From: Verrucomicrobiota bacterium
GTDB lineage: Bacteria; Verrucomicrobiota; Verrucomicrobiia; Opitutales; Opitutaceae
Assembly: GCA_023443455.1 (NCBI GenBank)
Contig: JAEZUE010000068.1
Location: forward strand, 54,061 to 118,060
Reading direction: 5' to 3'
DNA length: 64,000 bases
The notes beneath the pieces were generated by a model. The model saw nothing but the letters and a program-made list of their open reading frames with translations, made no database searches and was not told where the DNA came from. Position numbers and translations under genes: made by a program. Positions 25,620-34,592 of the stretch are shown here, one piece after another (the stretch's first letter is position 1; every line of letters begins with the position of its first letter).

Positions 25620-27311
25620 TCAACGGCGGCGCAGGCGGGCGATGAAGTTCCAGTCGATCGTGCGGTTCTGGATCTTGAGCAACAGGCGGTTTTTCCCCGC
25701 CACCAGGTGCAACGGCACGATCTCGTCGTCGAGCTTGCTGTTGCGCCGGATCCATTGGCTGTGGACCAGTTCGCCGTTGAGCCAGATCTTGAGCCCGTCG
25801 TCGCTTCCGATCGCCAGCCACGCGTCGCCCGCCTGCTCGACCTCGAACTCCGTCCATGCGTATCCGATACAGAATTCGGAGGGTTTTCCGAAGGCCTGCA
25901 GGTCGATGAAGCCGTCGCGCGCCAGGGCGTGTTGCCAGCGGATTTCGGCACCCTCGATCGCCACGGCCTCGCCGACGGCGGGCGCGACGCTCGCGGCGCT
26001 CTCGGCCTCGAACCAGTCGCTGTTGAAGCTGTTGCGCTGCTGGGTCGGGGCGACGCGTTCGTCGGAGACCTCGAAGGGCGTGAGCACGTTCACCCCGTCG
26101 GTGTCGACATCCTGGACGGCGCTGAAGGCGACTTCCGGCACGGGAATGGGGCGGAGCAACAGCCAATGGTCGAGCGGGATGTTGATGCGGGCCCGGCCGT
26201 CGAGCCATGCGAGATCGGCGTCGGTGCACGGCGGTGGCGGGTCGACGCGTTGGTGGAACTCGTGGCGCCCGGCGACCGGGCGGCCCGCGGCGAGGGCGGG
26301 CGAGAAGGCCAGGCCTCGCCGCAGCCCGTCGGCGATGGGCGCGCGCAGCTTCTCGGGAATGCCGGAGGCGGCGGCGAGGGCGACGTCGGTGGGGCGGCCG
26401 TCGGCCCCGACCTCGATGGTGGCGTCGATCGAGGTGACGCCGTTGCGGCGCAGCACATCCTCGCGCAGGGGAGAGCCGAGCGGCGCGGGCGGCGCGTCGG
26501 CATCGGCGAAGAGCACGGGGCGCACGGTATCGAGATATTTGAGTCGACTGGGCCAGCCCACCGGGTTGTCGGTGTCGGTGAAATGGAGCAGGTCGGCGAG
26601 TTCGTCGACGAAGCGCCGGATCTCCGAGCGGTTGCGGGCGGTGGACGCCGCCAGCGGGACTCCGCTGCGCGAGAAGGCGACGGTGTACAGGCCCTCCGCG
26701 GGGGTGAATTGGGAAAGACGGTACATCGAGCGCTGTTCGGCGAAGGCGGCGACGGGCCAGGGCATGCCGCTCCGGGTGGCGAAGAACTCGTGGTTGTTCG
26801 CGTCGGTGTGCGGGGCGTAGAGCACGGCCTCGAAGCGGTCGCCGTAGGCGGCCCGCAGGCGCCGGTAGGTCGGCATGAAGTTGAAGACCAGTTCCCAGGC
26901 GCCCGGTGCGCCGCTGGCGGCGTAGAGCACGACGAGGACCTCCGGCACGCGGCGTTGCGCGAAGTCGACCGGCACGAGCTGGCCGTCGCGGACCAGCCGG
27001 AGCGAACCGTGAAGTTCGGCGGCGATCTCGTTGCGGGCCGTGGCGAAGGTGGCGGGCGGCAGTTCGTGTTTCCGGGTTTCGAGCGCGAGGCGTCTCCAGT
27101 CGTCGGGGGTGAGGCGGTGCAGGAGCACGCGGCGTCCGCCGTTGCCGGGGGTGCGGAACACCGCGAACGGCCCGAGCACCTCGGCTGGTTCGCCCTTGAA
27201 CGAATTGCCTTCGGTGTCCTTCCACTCGGAGAAGGCGGCGGGGCAGGGCGAGGTGGGAAACAAGGACGCGACGAGCAGCGTCGCAAGAAGGTTGAGACTA
27301 CGTGGGGGCAT
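25620..27311 (-). CDS. Multidomain exported protein (SHD1-like, thioredoxin-like, TonB-C-like, PA14-like regions)
   Basis: 563 aa with a signal peptide (residues 1-26, ends CPAAFS). Residues 27-80 (SEWKDTEGNSFKGEPAEVLG, VLLHRLTPDDWRRL) resemble the SHD1/SLA1-type module common in verrucomicrobial secreted proteins. Next comes a thioredoxin-like segment (VLVVLYAASGAPGAWELVF), lacking CxxC, then a TonB C-terminal-like stretch (TSIDATIEVGADGRPTDV). The last 130 residues form a jelly-roll, PA14/NPCBM-like module (GDAWLAIGSDDGLKIWLNGE, VAGKNRLLLKIQNR). A role at the cell surface, perhaps glycan or peptide binding, is a guess. Start ATG chosen at the signal peptide; 49 in-frame upstream residues are low complexity. 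Confidence 0.62.
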   Translation of the reverse strand: MPPRSLNLLATLLVASLFPTSPCPAAFSEWKDTEGNSFKGEPAEVLGPFAVFRTPGNGGRRVLLHRLTPDDWRRLALETRKHELPPATFATARNEIAAELHGSLRLVRDGQLVPVDFAQRRVPEVLVVLYAASGAPGAWELVFNFMPTYRRLRAAYGDRFEAVLYAPHTDANNHEFFATRSGMPWPVAAFAEQRSMYRLSQFTPAEGLYTVAFSRSGVPLAASTARNRSEIRRFVDELADLLHFTDTDNPVGWPSRLKYLDTVRPVLFADADAPPAPLGSPLREDVLRRNGVTSIDATIEVGADGRPTDVALAAASGIPEKLRAPIADGLRRGLAFSPALAAGRPVAGRHEFHQRVDPPPPCTDADLAWLDGRARINIPLDHWLLLRPIPVPEVAFSAVQDVDTDGVNVLTPFEVSDERVAPTQQRNSFNSDWFEAESAASVAPAVGEAVAIEGAEIRWQHALARDGFIDLQAFGKPSEFCIGYAWTEFEVEQAGDAWLAIGSDDGLKIWLNGELVHSQWIRRNSKLDDEIVPLHLVAGKNRLLLKIQNRTIDWNFIARLRRR

Positions 27312-27475
27312 GGTGGGGCGGTTGCGTCGCCACAGTGGAACGGGGGCCGCCCCGGTGTCGAGCGTCGGGGGCCGGCCTCGGACGTTGCGATTCGCCTTGG
27401 GGAACCGTACGAATGGGCCGTTCTCCCGAGCGATGGCGCCCTTCCCGGCGTCGAACACCCAACTCCTGCCTCATC

Positions 27476-27895
27476 ATGAAAGTCCCCGGACTCCGTCCCA
27501 GCCGCGACCAGATTGGCGGCATCGTTTTCTTCGGCCGCATGCTCGACAAGATCCGCCTGAAGGCGGCGGGAAAGCTCCCCTCGGCCTATTTCACGGGCAC
27601 GGTCGATCGCACCCATTTCGATGCGCGCTGCTGCACCTTTCTTCGGATCGACTACGACAGGGTGGTCGCGCGGGTCCTGCAGGGCGGCACGGACGAGGAG
27701 ATTCTGGAGTGGTGCTTCGGGCACGGCTATCGGCCGCGTGCCGACGAGATCGAGATCTGGAACGGCTTTCTGGCCAAACGCGGTTGGCGGGATGCGGGCA
27801 GCGCCGAGCTGGCGCAGGCCAAGGCGGCGGCGGGTTTCGCGGACCGGGCGGAGATCCAGACCTGGTTCGACCTGCAGGAAGCCGAGGAGGGGTGA
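27476..27895 (+). CDS. DUF5069-family protein
   Basis: 139 aa. The sequence matches the DUF5069 family by pattern: PGLRPSRDQIGGIVFFGRMLDKIRL at the start, CTFLRIDYDRVVARVLQGGTDEEILEWCF in the middle and WNGFLAKRGWRD near the end. (Motifs are given in pieces as they appear.) It is a small soluble protein of unknown function found in Verrucomicrobia, Planctomycetes and some proteobacteria. It stands alone, divergent from the multidomain exported protein. The ATG is the only one directly before the conserved start. Confidence 0.72.
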   Translation: MKVPGLRPSRDQIGGIVFFGRMLDKIRLKAAGKLPSAYFTGTVDRTHFDARCCTFLRIDYDRVVARVLQGGTDEEILEWCFGHGYRPRADEIEIWNGFLAKRGWRDAGSAELAQAKAAAGFADRAEIQTWFDLQEAEEG

Positions 27896-28051
27896 GGTGT
27901 GGCGGTCGGGGTTCCGCAGGGGCGGAAACTCGCCGCGGAGGCAGCGTGGCGGCTTCGGCCTAGTGGTTTGCCTGATTGAGGGGCCGAGCGGTTGCCCGGT
28001 GGGAACCGTTGCGTCCGGTTCGGGTCCTGCCGTCCGGGTCTCTCCTTCGGT

Positions 28052-28069
28052 GGCTCCGTTTTCGGAGCC
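28052..28069 (+). other. Stem-loop in the leader of the GH5-like gene
   Basis: A perfect 7-bp stem GGCTCCG/CGGAGCC with a TTTT loop ends 41 nt before the start codon. No T-tract follows, so it is not a standard terminator of the upstream DUF5069 gene. It may be a leader structure. Confidence 0.4.
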
Positions 28070-28110
28070 GTGGTTGGGGACGGTTGGACAGACGAAACGA
28101 AGACACTGCC

Positions 28111-29919
28111 ATGCGAACACTCACCGCCGCGTACCTGTTCTGTGTCGCATTCCTTGGGGCGGGCGCCGGGGAGCAACTGCTCGTCGCCCGCGTCCAGTCG
28201 GGGGAGCCGTTCCGGTATCGACGGATCGAATGGGCGATCGACGGGGTCGGGCCGGTGGCGAAGCCGCTCGATCCGGCCCGGATCACGTTGGACCTCGAAT
28301 TGGATTCCCCCGCGGGGGATCGGCTCGTGGTGCCGTGTTATGCGTATCGGAAAGTCGGTGTTTCACGGGCCTCCCGCGCGCGGGGCGGCGGGGGCGGGTG
28401 GTTGCCGGACTACGATCCGGTGGGGCCATGGCGGTGGGCGGCGCGTTTCTGCCCGGCGGAGGCCGGCACCTACCGCGGGCGCGTGGTGGAGCGCCGCGAG
28501 GGCCGGGAGGCCGCGGCCTCGCCGGTGGTCTTCACGGTCGCGGCGGCCGAGGGCCGCGGTTTCATCCGCCTCGCGCCGCGCAACCCGCAGGCCTTCGCGC
28601 ACGACGACGGCTCGCTGTATTTCCCGGTCGGGGAGAACCTTTGTTTCGTGAACCCCCGCCACGGGCAGCGCGACCGGCTCGCCGCGTATCGTGCTTGGCT
28701 CGACCGCTTGCAGGCGAACGGGGCGAACTACATCCGGCTCTGGCTCGGCGCGGCCGAGTGCTTCGGCCTCGAGCGTGGGCAACCCTACGACTACGACCAG
28801 CGCACGGGCCACCTGGTCGACGAGATCCAGCGTCTATGCGAGGAGCGCGGCATCGCGATCAAGTATTGCTTCGACTACGTGCGCACGCTGCGCAAGGACG
28901 GCTACTACTATCGCTCGGACTACCCGTACCTGCGGGAGAACGGCGGGCCGGCCCGGACGATGGCCGAGATGCTCGCGTTGCCGTCGGCCCGGCGGCAGTG
29001 GCAGGCGCTGCAGCGCTACATCGTCGCGCGCTGGGGCGCGTCGACCACGACGTTCACCTGGGAGTTGTGGAACGAGATGGACGAGACCGATGCGGGCGAC
29101 GGCCTGGTCGTGGCGTGGTCGCGCGAGATGGCCGCCCATCTGAAGCGGATCGACCCCCATCGGCATCTTGTATCCACGAGTTTGGGCTCCGGGGGCGACC
29201 TGCCGGAGCTCTGGGCGTTGCCGGAGCTCGACTACGCCAACTACCACGACTACGGCGGCTCGCGGCACGTCGGGCGGTCGCAGCAGGACATCTATTTCGC
29301 GCCCCTGGTCGGGATGGCGGAGCGCCACGGCAAGGCGGTCATGCTCAACGAGGCGGGTCTGGTGGACGAGGCGTGGAACGCGTTCGGGCCGGCGAGCCAT
29401 CCGCGCTTCGTCGCGGGCGGGCCGAAGGACACCCGCGGGCTCGCCTTCCACGAGACGCTCTGGGCGGGGGTGTTCGGTTCGGGCTGCGGCACCGGCATGG
29501 CGTGGTGGTGGGACTCGACGGTGGACGCGTTCGATCTGTATCCGCAGTTCAAGGTGGTGCGGGACTTCGTGGCCGGGCTCCCGCTACAGGAGGCACGCAC
29601 GGTGGCGGGTCGGCCGAGGTGCGACCGGGATGGCGTGGGCGCCCTGGCGCGCACCGGTCCGTGGGGCTGCATCGTCTGGGTCTTCGACCGCGGTGCGAGC
29701 TGGCGGCCGGTGGTGCTCGCAGGGCACCAGCCCCAACGGGTGGAAGGGGTGGGCCTGGAACTGCCGCTGCCCGGGCCCGGGGCGTATTCGGTGCGTTTCG
29801 TCGATCCGTGGACGGGCGCCGAGGTGGCCCGCCTGGCGCTCGACGCGGAGTCGTCGCGGCCGAGCGTGCGGTTGCCCGCGTTCACGATCGATCTGCTGGT
29901 CCGGGTCGAGCGGCGGTAG
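28111..29919 (+). CDS. Exported GH5-like (clan A) glycoside hydrolase with DUF5060-type N-terminal domain
   Basis: 602 aa with a signal peptide (residues 1-20, FLGAGAGE). Residues 21-150 form a beta-sandwich of the DUF5060 kind that precedes many putative cellulase- or mannanase-like TIM barrels. The barrel begins at FIRLAPRNPQAFAHDDG and contains the acid/base Glu in FTWELWNEMDE (E322) and the nucleophile Glu in KAVMLNEAGLVDE (E414), plus NYIRLWLG and GMAWWWDS. The C-terminal 90 residues are a beta domain (YSVRFVDPWTG). The enzyme probably hydrolyses an extracellular beta-glycan; the exact substrate is unknown. No transporter or other polysaccharide genes are adjacent. Confidence 0.82.
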   Translation: MRTLTAAYLFCVAFLGAGAGEQLLVARVQSGEPFRYRRIEWAIDGVGPVAKPLDPARITLDLELDSPAGDRLVVPCYAYRKVGVSRASRARGGGGGWLPDYDPVGPWRWAARFCPAEAGTYRGRVVERREGREAAASPVVFTVAAAEGRGFIRLAPRNPQAFAHDDGSLYFPVGENLCFVNPRHGQRDRLAAYRAWLDRLQANGANYIRLWLGAAECFGLERGQPYDYDQRTGHLVDEIQRLCEERGIAIKYCFDYVRTLRKDGYYYRSDYPYLRENGGPARTMAEMLALPSARRQWQALQRYIVARWGASTTTFTWELWNEMDETDAGDGLVVAWSREMAAHLKRIDPHRHLVSTSLGSGGDLPELWALPELDYANYHDYGGSRHVGRSQQDIYFAPLVGMAERHGKAVMLNEAGLVDEAWNAFGPASHPRFVAGGPKDTRGLAFHETLWAGVFGSGCGTGMAWWWDSTVDAFDLYPQFKVVRDFVAGLPLQEARTVAGRPRCDRDGVGALARTGPWGCIVWVFDRGASWRPVVLAGHQPQRVEGVGLELPLPGPGAYSVRFVDPWTGAEVARLALDAESSRPSVRLPAFTIDLLVRVERR

Positions 29920-30059
29920 TCCGAATACGCTGCGCTCCGCCCCCGAGCGCGGCAGAGGCCTCGTCGCCGGAGTCGCGAGAGTCCCGATTGTTTCCCCGGA
30001 AAAAGCGCCTTCCGGCAACCGAGAAGGAAGCCGGCCCGGACCGGCGGTGAACTCCGGGG

Positions 30060-31505
30060 TCAAGGCGCGGCCGGTTGTTGGCCCGCTTCCGGAGCGACCT
30101 CGCGCGCCTTGCGGATCATGGTCATGAAGTCGTCGCGCTCCGGGTTCCCGTTCTTCGCCGAGCCGGCCCGCGCCAGGCTCTCGATCATGTCCCACGAGGC
30201 GGAACCCGTGTTCGGGTTGTCCTGGAGCAGGAGGCCGAAACCGGCGACGGCGGCGGCGAACTGGAAATCGTTCGATGCGACGACGGGCGTGTCGGCGTTT
30301 TCGGCGGGGGCATGCAGGGGCACGATGAGGGTGCGGCCGCGAGGCGCATCGGCCTCGGTGTAGCGCAGTTTGACCGTGAGCCAGGCGGCGGTGTCGGACG
30401 GGTCGGGTGTGGGCGGAGCGGCGCCCCGGGCCACGGTGGTGGCGGGCGCGGCCGGCTTCGGCGCGGCGGAGGGGATGAGTTCGTACAGCGCCGTGACGCT
30501 GCGGCCGGCGGCGAGGTCGCTGCCGCCGAGGTCGGCATCGTCGGCGCGGAGCAGGCGGCCTTCGTATCCGAGCAGTCGATAGGCGAGCACCTTCTTCGGG
30601 TTGAACTCGACCTGCACCTTCACGTCGCGGGCGGCGAGTTCGCGGATGCCCTCGGCCGCAACGGCGGCGAGGGCCTCGCGGGCGACCTGGGGCGGATTGG
30701 CGGGCGGGGCGGTCGGCTCGCGGCCCTGCACGCCGATGCGCACGAGCAGGTGTTCGGCGTCCCACGGGGCGAGGTGCATCTCGGTGGCGACGGCGACGCT
30801 CTCGCCGCCGCCCGGCTGCGGGTAGCGGTAGGCGAAGTGGTTGACGAGTTCCTCGATGCGCACGAGGCCCGAGGGCGGGCGCAGGCCCGCTTCGAGGCAG
30901 CGGCGGATGTCGGCGAAGGCGGCGTTGCCGATGCCGATGCCGAACGCCGAGCTCGGGTATTGTTTGGTCGCGAGGAAGTGGGCGGTCTTGACGGTGTGTT
31001 CGTTCGCGTCGTTGAAACCTGGTGTCGGGGCGGCCGGCGGGGCCTCGGCGGGCCGTGGGGTGGTGGAGGCCGCGCCGGTGGGCGTGCCCTGGAACGGTTC
31101 GATCGAAACCTGGTGGAAGGGGATGCCGGAGGGGCCTTCGGGGGCGCGGGCGGCGGCGAGCTGGGCGGTGCGCAGTTCGCGGTCGTGGCGCGGTAGGTAG
31201 ATCTGCCAGAAATACAGCCCGAAGGCGGCGGCGGCCCCGAGGGGCACCCAGATGGTCCAGCTCTCGACGAGGAGGGTGCGCAGCCAGGAGCGGCGGCGCG
31301 GCGGCAGCACCACGCAGCGCGCCGGCAGGGGTTCGCCGGCGAGCGCGTCGCCCAGGAGTGCGGCGGTGCGGCGGAGCTCGTCGACGAAGGCGGCCGCCGC
31401 GGTGTCGTCGCGCAACAGGGGTTCGAACGTGGCACGCTCGGCGGCGGACATCTCGTCCAGCGCGTAGGTGGTCAGGCGTGGGTCGTTCTGGTCGATCTTG
31501 GGCAT
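30060..31505 (-). CDS. YfbK-like membrane protein with anti-sigma-type N-terminus, lacking the VWA domain
   Basis: 481 aa. Residues 1-55 (LTTYALDEMSAAERATFEPLL) resemble the cytosolic N-terminus of ECF anti-sigma factors and related VWA proteins. One membrane helix follows (about 82-102), then the YfbK N-terminal module ending in SGLVRIEELVNHFAYRYP and the module beginning VKVQVEFNPKKVLAYRLLGYEGR (DUF3520). In canonical YfbK proteins a full von Willebrand A domain with a DxSxS MIDAS separates these parts. Here they are joined by a 13-residue Pro/Ala linker (near residue 265). The gene starts 29 nt after the ECF sigma factor, so it likely controls that sigma factor from the membrane. Confidence 0.72.
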   Translation of the reverse strand: MPKIDQNDPRLTTYALDEMSAAERATFEPLLRDDTAAAAFVDELRRTAALLGDALAGEPLPARCVVLPPRRRSWLRTLLVESWTIWVPLGAAAAFGLYFWQIYLPRHDRELRTAQLAAARAPEGPSGIPFHQVSIEPFQGTPTGAASTTPRPAEAPPAAPTPGFNDANEHTVKTAHFLATKQYPSSAFGIGIGNAAFADIRRCLEAGLRPPSGLVRIEELVNHFAYRYPQPGGGESVAVATEMHLAPWDAEHLLVRIGVQGREPTAPPANPPQVAREALAAVAAEGIRELAARDVKVQVEFNPKKVLAYRLLGYEGRLLRADDADLGGSDLAAGRSVTALYELIPSAAPKPAAPATTVARGAAPPTPDPSDTAAWLTVKLRYTEADAPRGRTLIVPLHAPAENADTPVVASNDFQFAAAVAGFGLLLQDNPNTGSASWDMIESLARAGSAKNGNPERDDFMTMIRKAREVAPEAGQQPAAP

Positions 31506-31534
31506 GGAATAGTCCTCGGGCGGCGCGGGGCGCG

Positions 31535-32056
31535 TCAGATGGCGCCGGGGCGGGTCATCTCGCGGCGCAGGGTGGTGAGGGCGGTGTGCAGGAGGAAGCC
31601 GACGTTGCCGATGGAGAGGCGGGTGATGTCTGCGATCTCCTTGTAGCTGAACCCTTCCTGGAATTTGAGGCGGACGACTTCCTGCTGGTTGGGCGGCAGG
31701 CGGTGGAGGAGGGCGAGGGCCTGTTGGCAGGATTCGCGGTTCTCGGTCTGGGTGGCGGGGGTGGGCGCGGCGGCGACGAGGCGTTCGGCCTGGCCTTCGG
31801 CGAAGCGGCTCATGCGACCCTCCTTGCGGAGCACGTCGAGCGCGGCGCGGCGGCCGACGGTGAACAGCCATTCGGCGACGTGCCCTTCGAGCGCGGCGGC
31901 CGACTGGTGGCAGAGTTTGACGTACGTGTCCTGCACGATGTCGCGTGCCCGGTCGGTGTCGCCGAGCAGGTGGGCCACATAGCGGATGAGCGGGCGCTCG
32001 TGTTGACGGAGCGCCTCGCGCACGAAGGCATCGTGTTCATCAAAGTGCGGGCTCAT
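31535..32056 (-). CDS. ECF-type RNA polymerase sigma factor
   Basis: 173 aa. Region 2 (residues 15-85) has RYVAHLLGDTDRARDIVQDTYVKL, matching the core-binding and -10 recognising helices. Region 4 (115-170) has LHRLPPNQQEVVRLKFQEGFSYKEIADIT, a helix-turn-helix that reads the -35 element. There is no region 1 or 3, as in other ECF factors. It is followed at 29 nt by the membrane protein with an anti-sigma-like N-terminus. Target promoters are not known. ATG chosen as the only start giving a normal-length region 2; the frame is open far upstream but that part overlaps recD2. Confidence 0.92.
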   Translation of the reverse strand: MSPHFDEHDAFVREALRQHERPLIRYVAHLLGDTDRARDIVQDTYVKLCHQSAAALEGHVAEWLFTVGRRAALDVLRKEGRMSRFAEGQAERLVAAAPTPATQTENRESCQQALALLHRLPPNQQEVVRLKFQEGFSYKEIADITRLSIGNVGFLLHTALTTLRREMTRPGAI

Positions 32057-32202
32057 GCCGGGGGAGTTCTGGGGCCGGGGTAGCGGACGGCGGACAATGG
32101 AGATACGCGCGAGGCGGGGATTTGTTAGGGGGAAATTCTCGGAAATTTCGGCCCCGGCGGCGGCTGGACTCCGAAGGGCACCGTTTGGGTGCGCGGGCGT
32201 CG

Positions 32203-34473
32203 CTACGCGCCCAACACGGCGAGCTTCTCGCGCAGGTGGGTGCGGCGGTCGCGGGATTCGTTGTTGCGGATCGCCATGCCCCAGGCGGCGGGCTCGCCGA
32301 CGATGAAGACGCGCTTCTTGCCGCGGGTGATCGCGGTGTAGAGCAGGTTGCGCTGGAGCATCATGAAGTGTGCCTTGAGCAGCGGCACGATCACGACCGG
32401 GTATTCGCTGCCCTGGCTCTTGTGGATCGAACAGGCGTAGGCGAGGGAGACGTCGCCGAGATCGCCGCGGTCGAGCGTCTGTTTGTTGCCGTCGAAGTCG
32501 GCCTCGAGCGTGCCCTCCTCGGGGTCGACGGCGGCGACGACCCCGATGTCGCCGTTGAAGATGCCCTTGTCGTAGTTGTTGCGCAGCTGGATGAGCTTGT
32601 CGCCGGCGCGGATCTCGCCGGCGGGCGAACGCAGCGCGCGGCCGTGCGGGTTGAGCGCCTGCTGGAGCTCGCGGTTGAGGTTGCCGACACCGGCGACGCC
32701 CTTGTGCATGGGCGCGAGGATCTGGACCTCGGCGACGGGATCGAAATGGCGGAGCTTCTGCGGGATCACCTTCGTGCAGAGCTCGACGACCCGGGCGACG
32801 CACTGCTCCGGGGAGCCGACGGGGAGGAAGAGCAGGTCGTGGTGGAGTGGATGCGCGACGAGGTCGACGATGGTGGGCGGCAGGGCGGCGTCGCCGTTGT
32901 TCACCGCGTGGGCGGTGGTGACGATCTGGCTCTGGTCCTTCTGGCGGAAGATGACCGCGAGGCGGGTGACGGGCGCGTGGCCGGAGGCGATCAGGTCCTT
33001 CAACACGTTGCCGGCGCCGACCGAGGGCAGCTGGTCGACGTCGCCCACGAGCAGGATGTGGGCGGCGGAGGGCACGGCCTGGAGCAGGGCGGCGGCGAGG
33101 CGGGTGTCGAGCATCGAGGCCTCGTCGACGACGAGGAAATCGGTGTCGAGGGGCGAGGCGGAGTCGTGGGCGAAGCCGCCCTTGGCGGCGTCGTATTTGA
33201 GGAGCCGGTGGATGGTCTGGGCGAAGCCGCCGGTGGTCTCGGCGATGCGCTTGGCGGCGCGACCGGTGGGGGCGGCCAGGTGCACGCGGCACTTCTTGGC
33301 CTTGAGGACGGCGACGAGCGCGCGCAGTGTCGCCGTTTTACCGGTACCGGGCCCGCCGGTGAGGATGGAGACCTTCGCGGTGAGGGCGGAGCGCAGGGCG
33401 GCGATCTGGTGCTCGGCGAACTCGAGCTTCGACTGTTCCTGCGCCCAGTGGATGGCGGCCTCGACCTTGATCGGCGGCAGGCCGGAGCGGCATCGGGCGA
33501 CGCGCACGACCGCGGCGGCGATCTTCTCCTCGGCGCGGTGGTAGGGCGGGAGCTGGACGACGGTGCCGGGTTGGCCGGGGTCGCCGTGGCGCACGAGCTC
33601 GCGTTGCCCGACGAGGGCGGCGATGCGCTCGGTGAGGCGGGCCGGATCGGTCTGGAGCAGCTCGGCGGCGTAGGTGCGCAGGTCGTTCTCGCCGAAGGCG
33701 GTGTGGCCCTCCTCGGCGAGTTCGGCCAGGGCGAAGAGCAGGCCGCCGTCGAGGCGCGGCGGGGAGTCGTTGGCGAAGCCGAGGTTGATCGCGATCTTGT
33801 CGGCGGTCTTGAAGCCGATGCCGTCGATCTCGCGGGCGACGCGGTAGGGCTCGGCCTGGAGGATCTGTCTGGCCTGCGGGCCGTAGCGGCCGACGAGCTT
33901 CACGCATTGCGAAGGCGTGACGCCGTAGGTCTGCAGGAAGATGAGGATCTCGCGCAGGGCGCGTTGGTCGTCCCACGAACGTTTGATCGCCTTGGCGCGT
34001 TTGGGGCCGACGCCCTCGACCTCGCGCAGGCGCGCGGATTCCTCGCTGATGATGCGGAGGGTGTCGGCGCCGAAGTGGTCGACGATCTTGTTGGCGTAGG
34101 CCTTGCCGATGCCGGGCACGAGCCCGCTGCCGAGGTACTTGCGGATTCCGTACACGCTCGCCGGCAGTTCGGAGCGGCAGGCGACGACCTTGAACTGGTT
34201 GCCGTGCTGGGGGTGGCGCACCCATTCGCCGTCGAGCGAGAGGGTTTCGCCGCACTGCACACCGGGCAGCACGCCGACGATGGTGACGAGCGGTTCGGCG
34301 GATTTGGCGGGGCGTTTGTCGCCGCCTTGTTCGCCGCCCTGGCGAGCGGCGCCACGGTCGGCGGTGGGGTCGGGCCGGAGCTCGGCGATGGTGTAGTGGT
34401 TTTCCTCGTTGAGGAAAACGATGCGCTCGAGCACGCCGCGCAGGGTGTGGGGTGGGTTCGCCGGACCGGACAC
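32203..34473 (-). CDS. recD2: RecD2-type SF1B DNA helicase
   Basis: 756 aa. It unwinds DNA 5' to 3' and acts in repair and fork maintenance in species without RecBC. The N-terminal OB-like and helix-hairpin-helix repeats (LGSGLVPGIGKAYANKI, LREVEGVGPKRAKAI, IDGIGFKTADKIA) are diagnostic of RecD2. They are followed by Walker A ILTGGPGTGKTATL, motif Ia APTGRAAKRI, DEASM (Walker B), LVGDVDQLPSVGAG (motif III), and motif VI SIHKSQGSEYPVV/LLYTAITRGKK. A GTG at 34473 is taken as start, since the conserved region begins 10 residues later and no ATG is in frame nearby; the true start is uncertain by a few codons. Confidence 0.92.
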   Translation of the reverse strand: MSGPANPPHTLRGVLERIVFLNEENHYTIAELRPDPTADRGAARQGGEQGGDKRPAKSAEPLVTIVGVLPGVQCGETLSLDGEWVRHPQHGNQFKVVACRSELPASVYGIRKYLGSGLVPGIGKAYANKIVDHFGADTLRIISEESARLREVEGVGPKRAKAIKRSWDDQRALREILIFLQTYGVTPSQCVKLVGRYGPQARQILQAEPYRVAREIDGIGFKTADKIAINLGFANDSPPRLDGGLLFALAELAEEGHTAFGENDLRTYAAELLQTDPARLTERIAALVGQRELVRHGDPGQPGTVVQLPPYHRAEEKIAAAVVRVARCRSGLPPIKVEAAIHWAQEQSKLEFAEHQIAALRSALTAKVSILTGGPGTGKTATLRALVAVLKAKKCRVHLAAPTGRAAKRIAETTGGFAQTIHRLLKYDAAKGGFAHDSASPLDTDFLVVDEASMLDTRLAAALLQAVPSAAHILLVGDVDQLPSVGAGNVLKDLIASGHAPVTRLAVIFRQKDQSQIVTTAHAVNNGDAALPPTIVDLVAHPLHHDLLFLPVGSPEQCVARVVELCTKVIPQKLRHFDPVAEVQILAPMHKGVAGVGNLNRELQQALNPHGRALRSPAGEIRAGDKLIQLRNNYDKGIFNGDIGVVAAVDPEEGTLEADFDGNKQTLDRGDLGDVSLAYACSIHKSQGSEYPVVIVPLLKAHFMMLQRNLLYTAITRGKKRVFIVGEPAAWGMAIRNNESRDRRTHLREKLAVLGA

Positions 34474-34523
34474 GAGGCTAGGGGATGAAGGAAGGGCGGA
34501 ACGGAGTCCAGAAGACAGATGCG

Positions 34524-34580
34524 CGGGGAAACCGGAGAGCGGAAGGCGGGAAACTCGGAAGTCCGGTCGGAGACCGGACC
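34524..34580. repeat. Heptamer array plus palindrome CGGTC-N3-GACCG in recD2/yicC spacer
   Basis: Heptamers of form NNCGGRR (ACCGGAG, AGCGGAA, GGCGGGA, AACTCGG) occupy 34531-34558. They run directly into an 8-bp palindrome GTCCGGTC-GGA-GACCGGAC at 34561-34579. The palindrome also occurs three or more times at the end of the window, so it looks like a dispersed REP-type element. Confidence 0.6.
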
Positions 34581-34592
34581 TACTTGTCTGGT

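Noticed and set aside
31416..31440. TGGCACG near 31427 as another sigma-54 box
   Set aside because: There is no TTGC element at the right distance and it lies inside a coding region.
32175..32202. Terminator after recD2
   Set aside because: A 5-bp GCACC/GGTGC stem exists but without T-tract; too weak to list.
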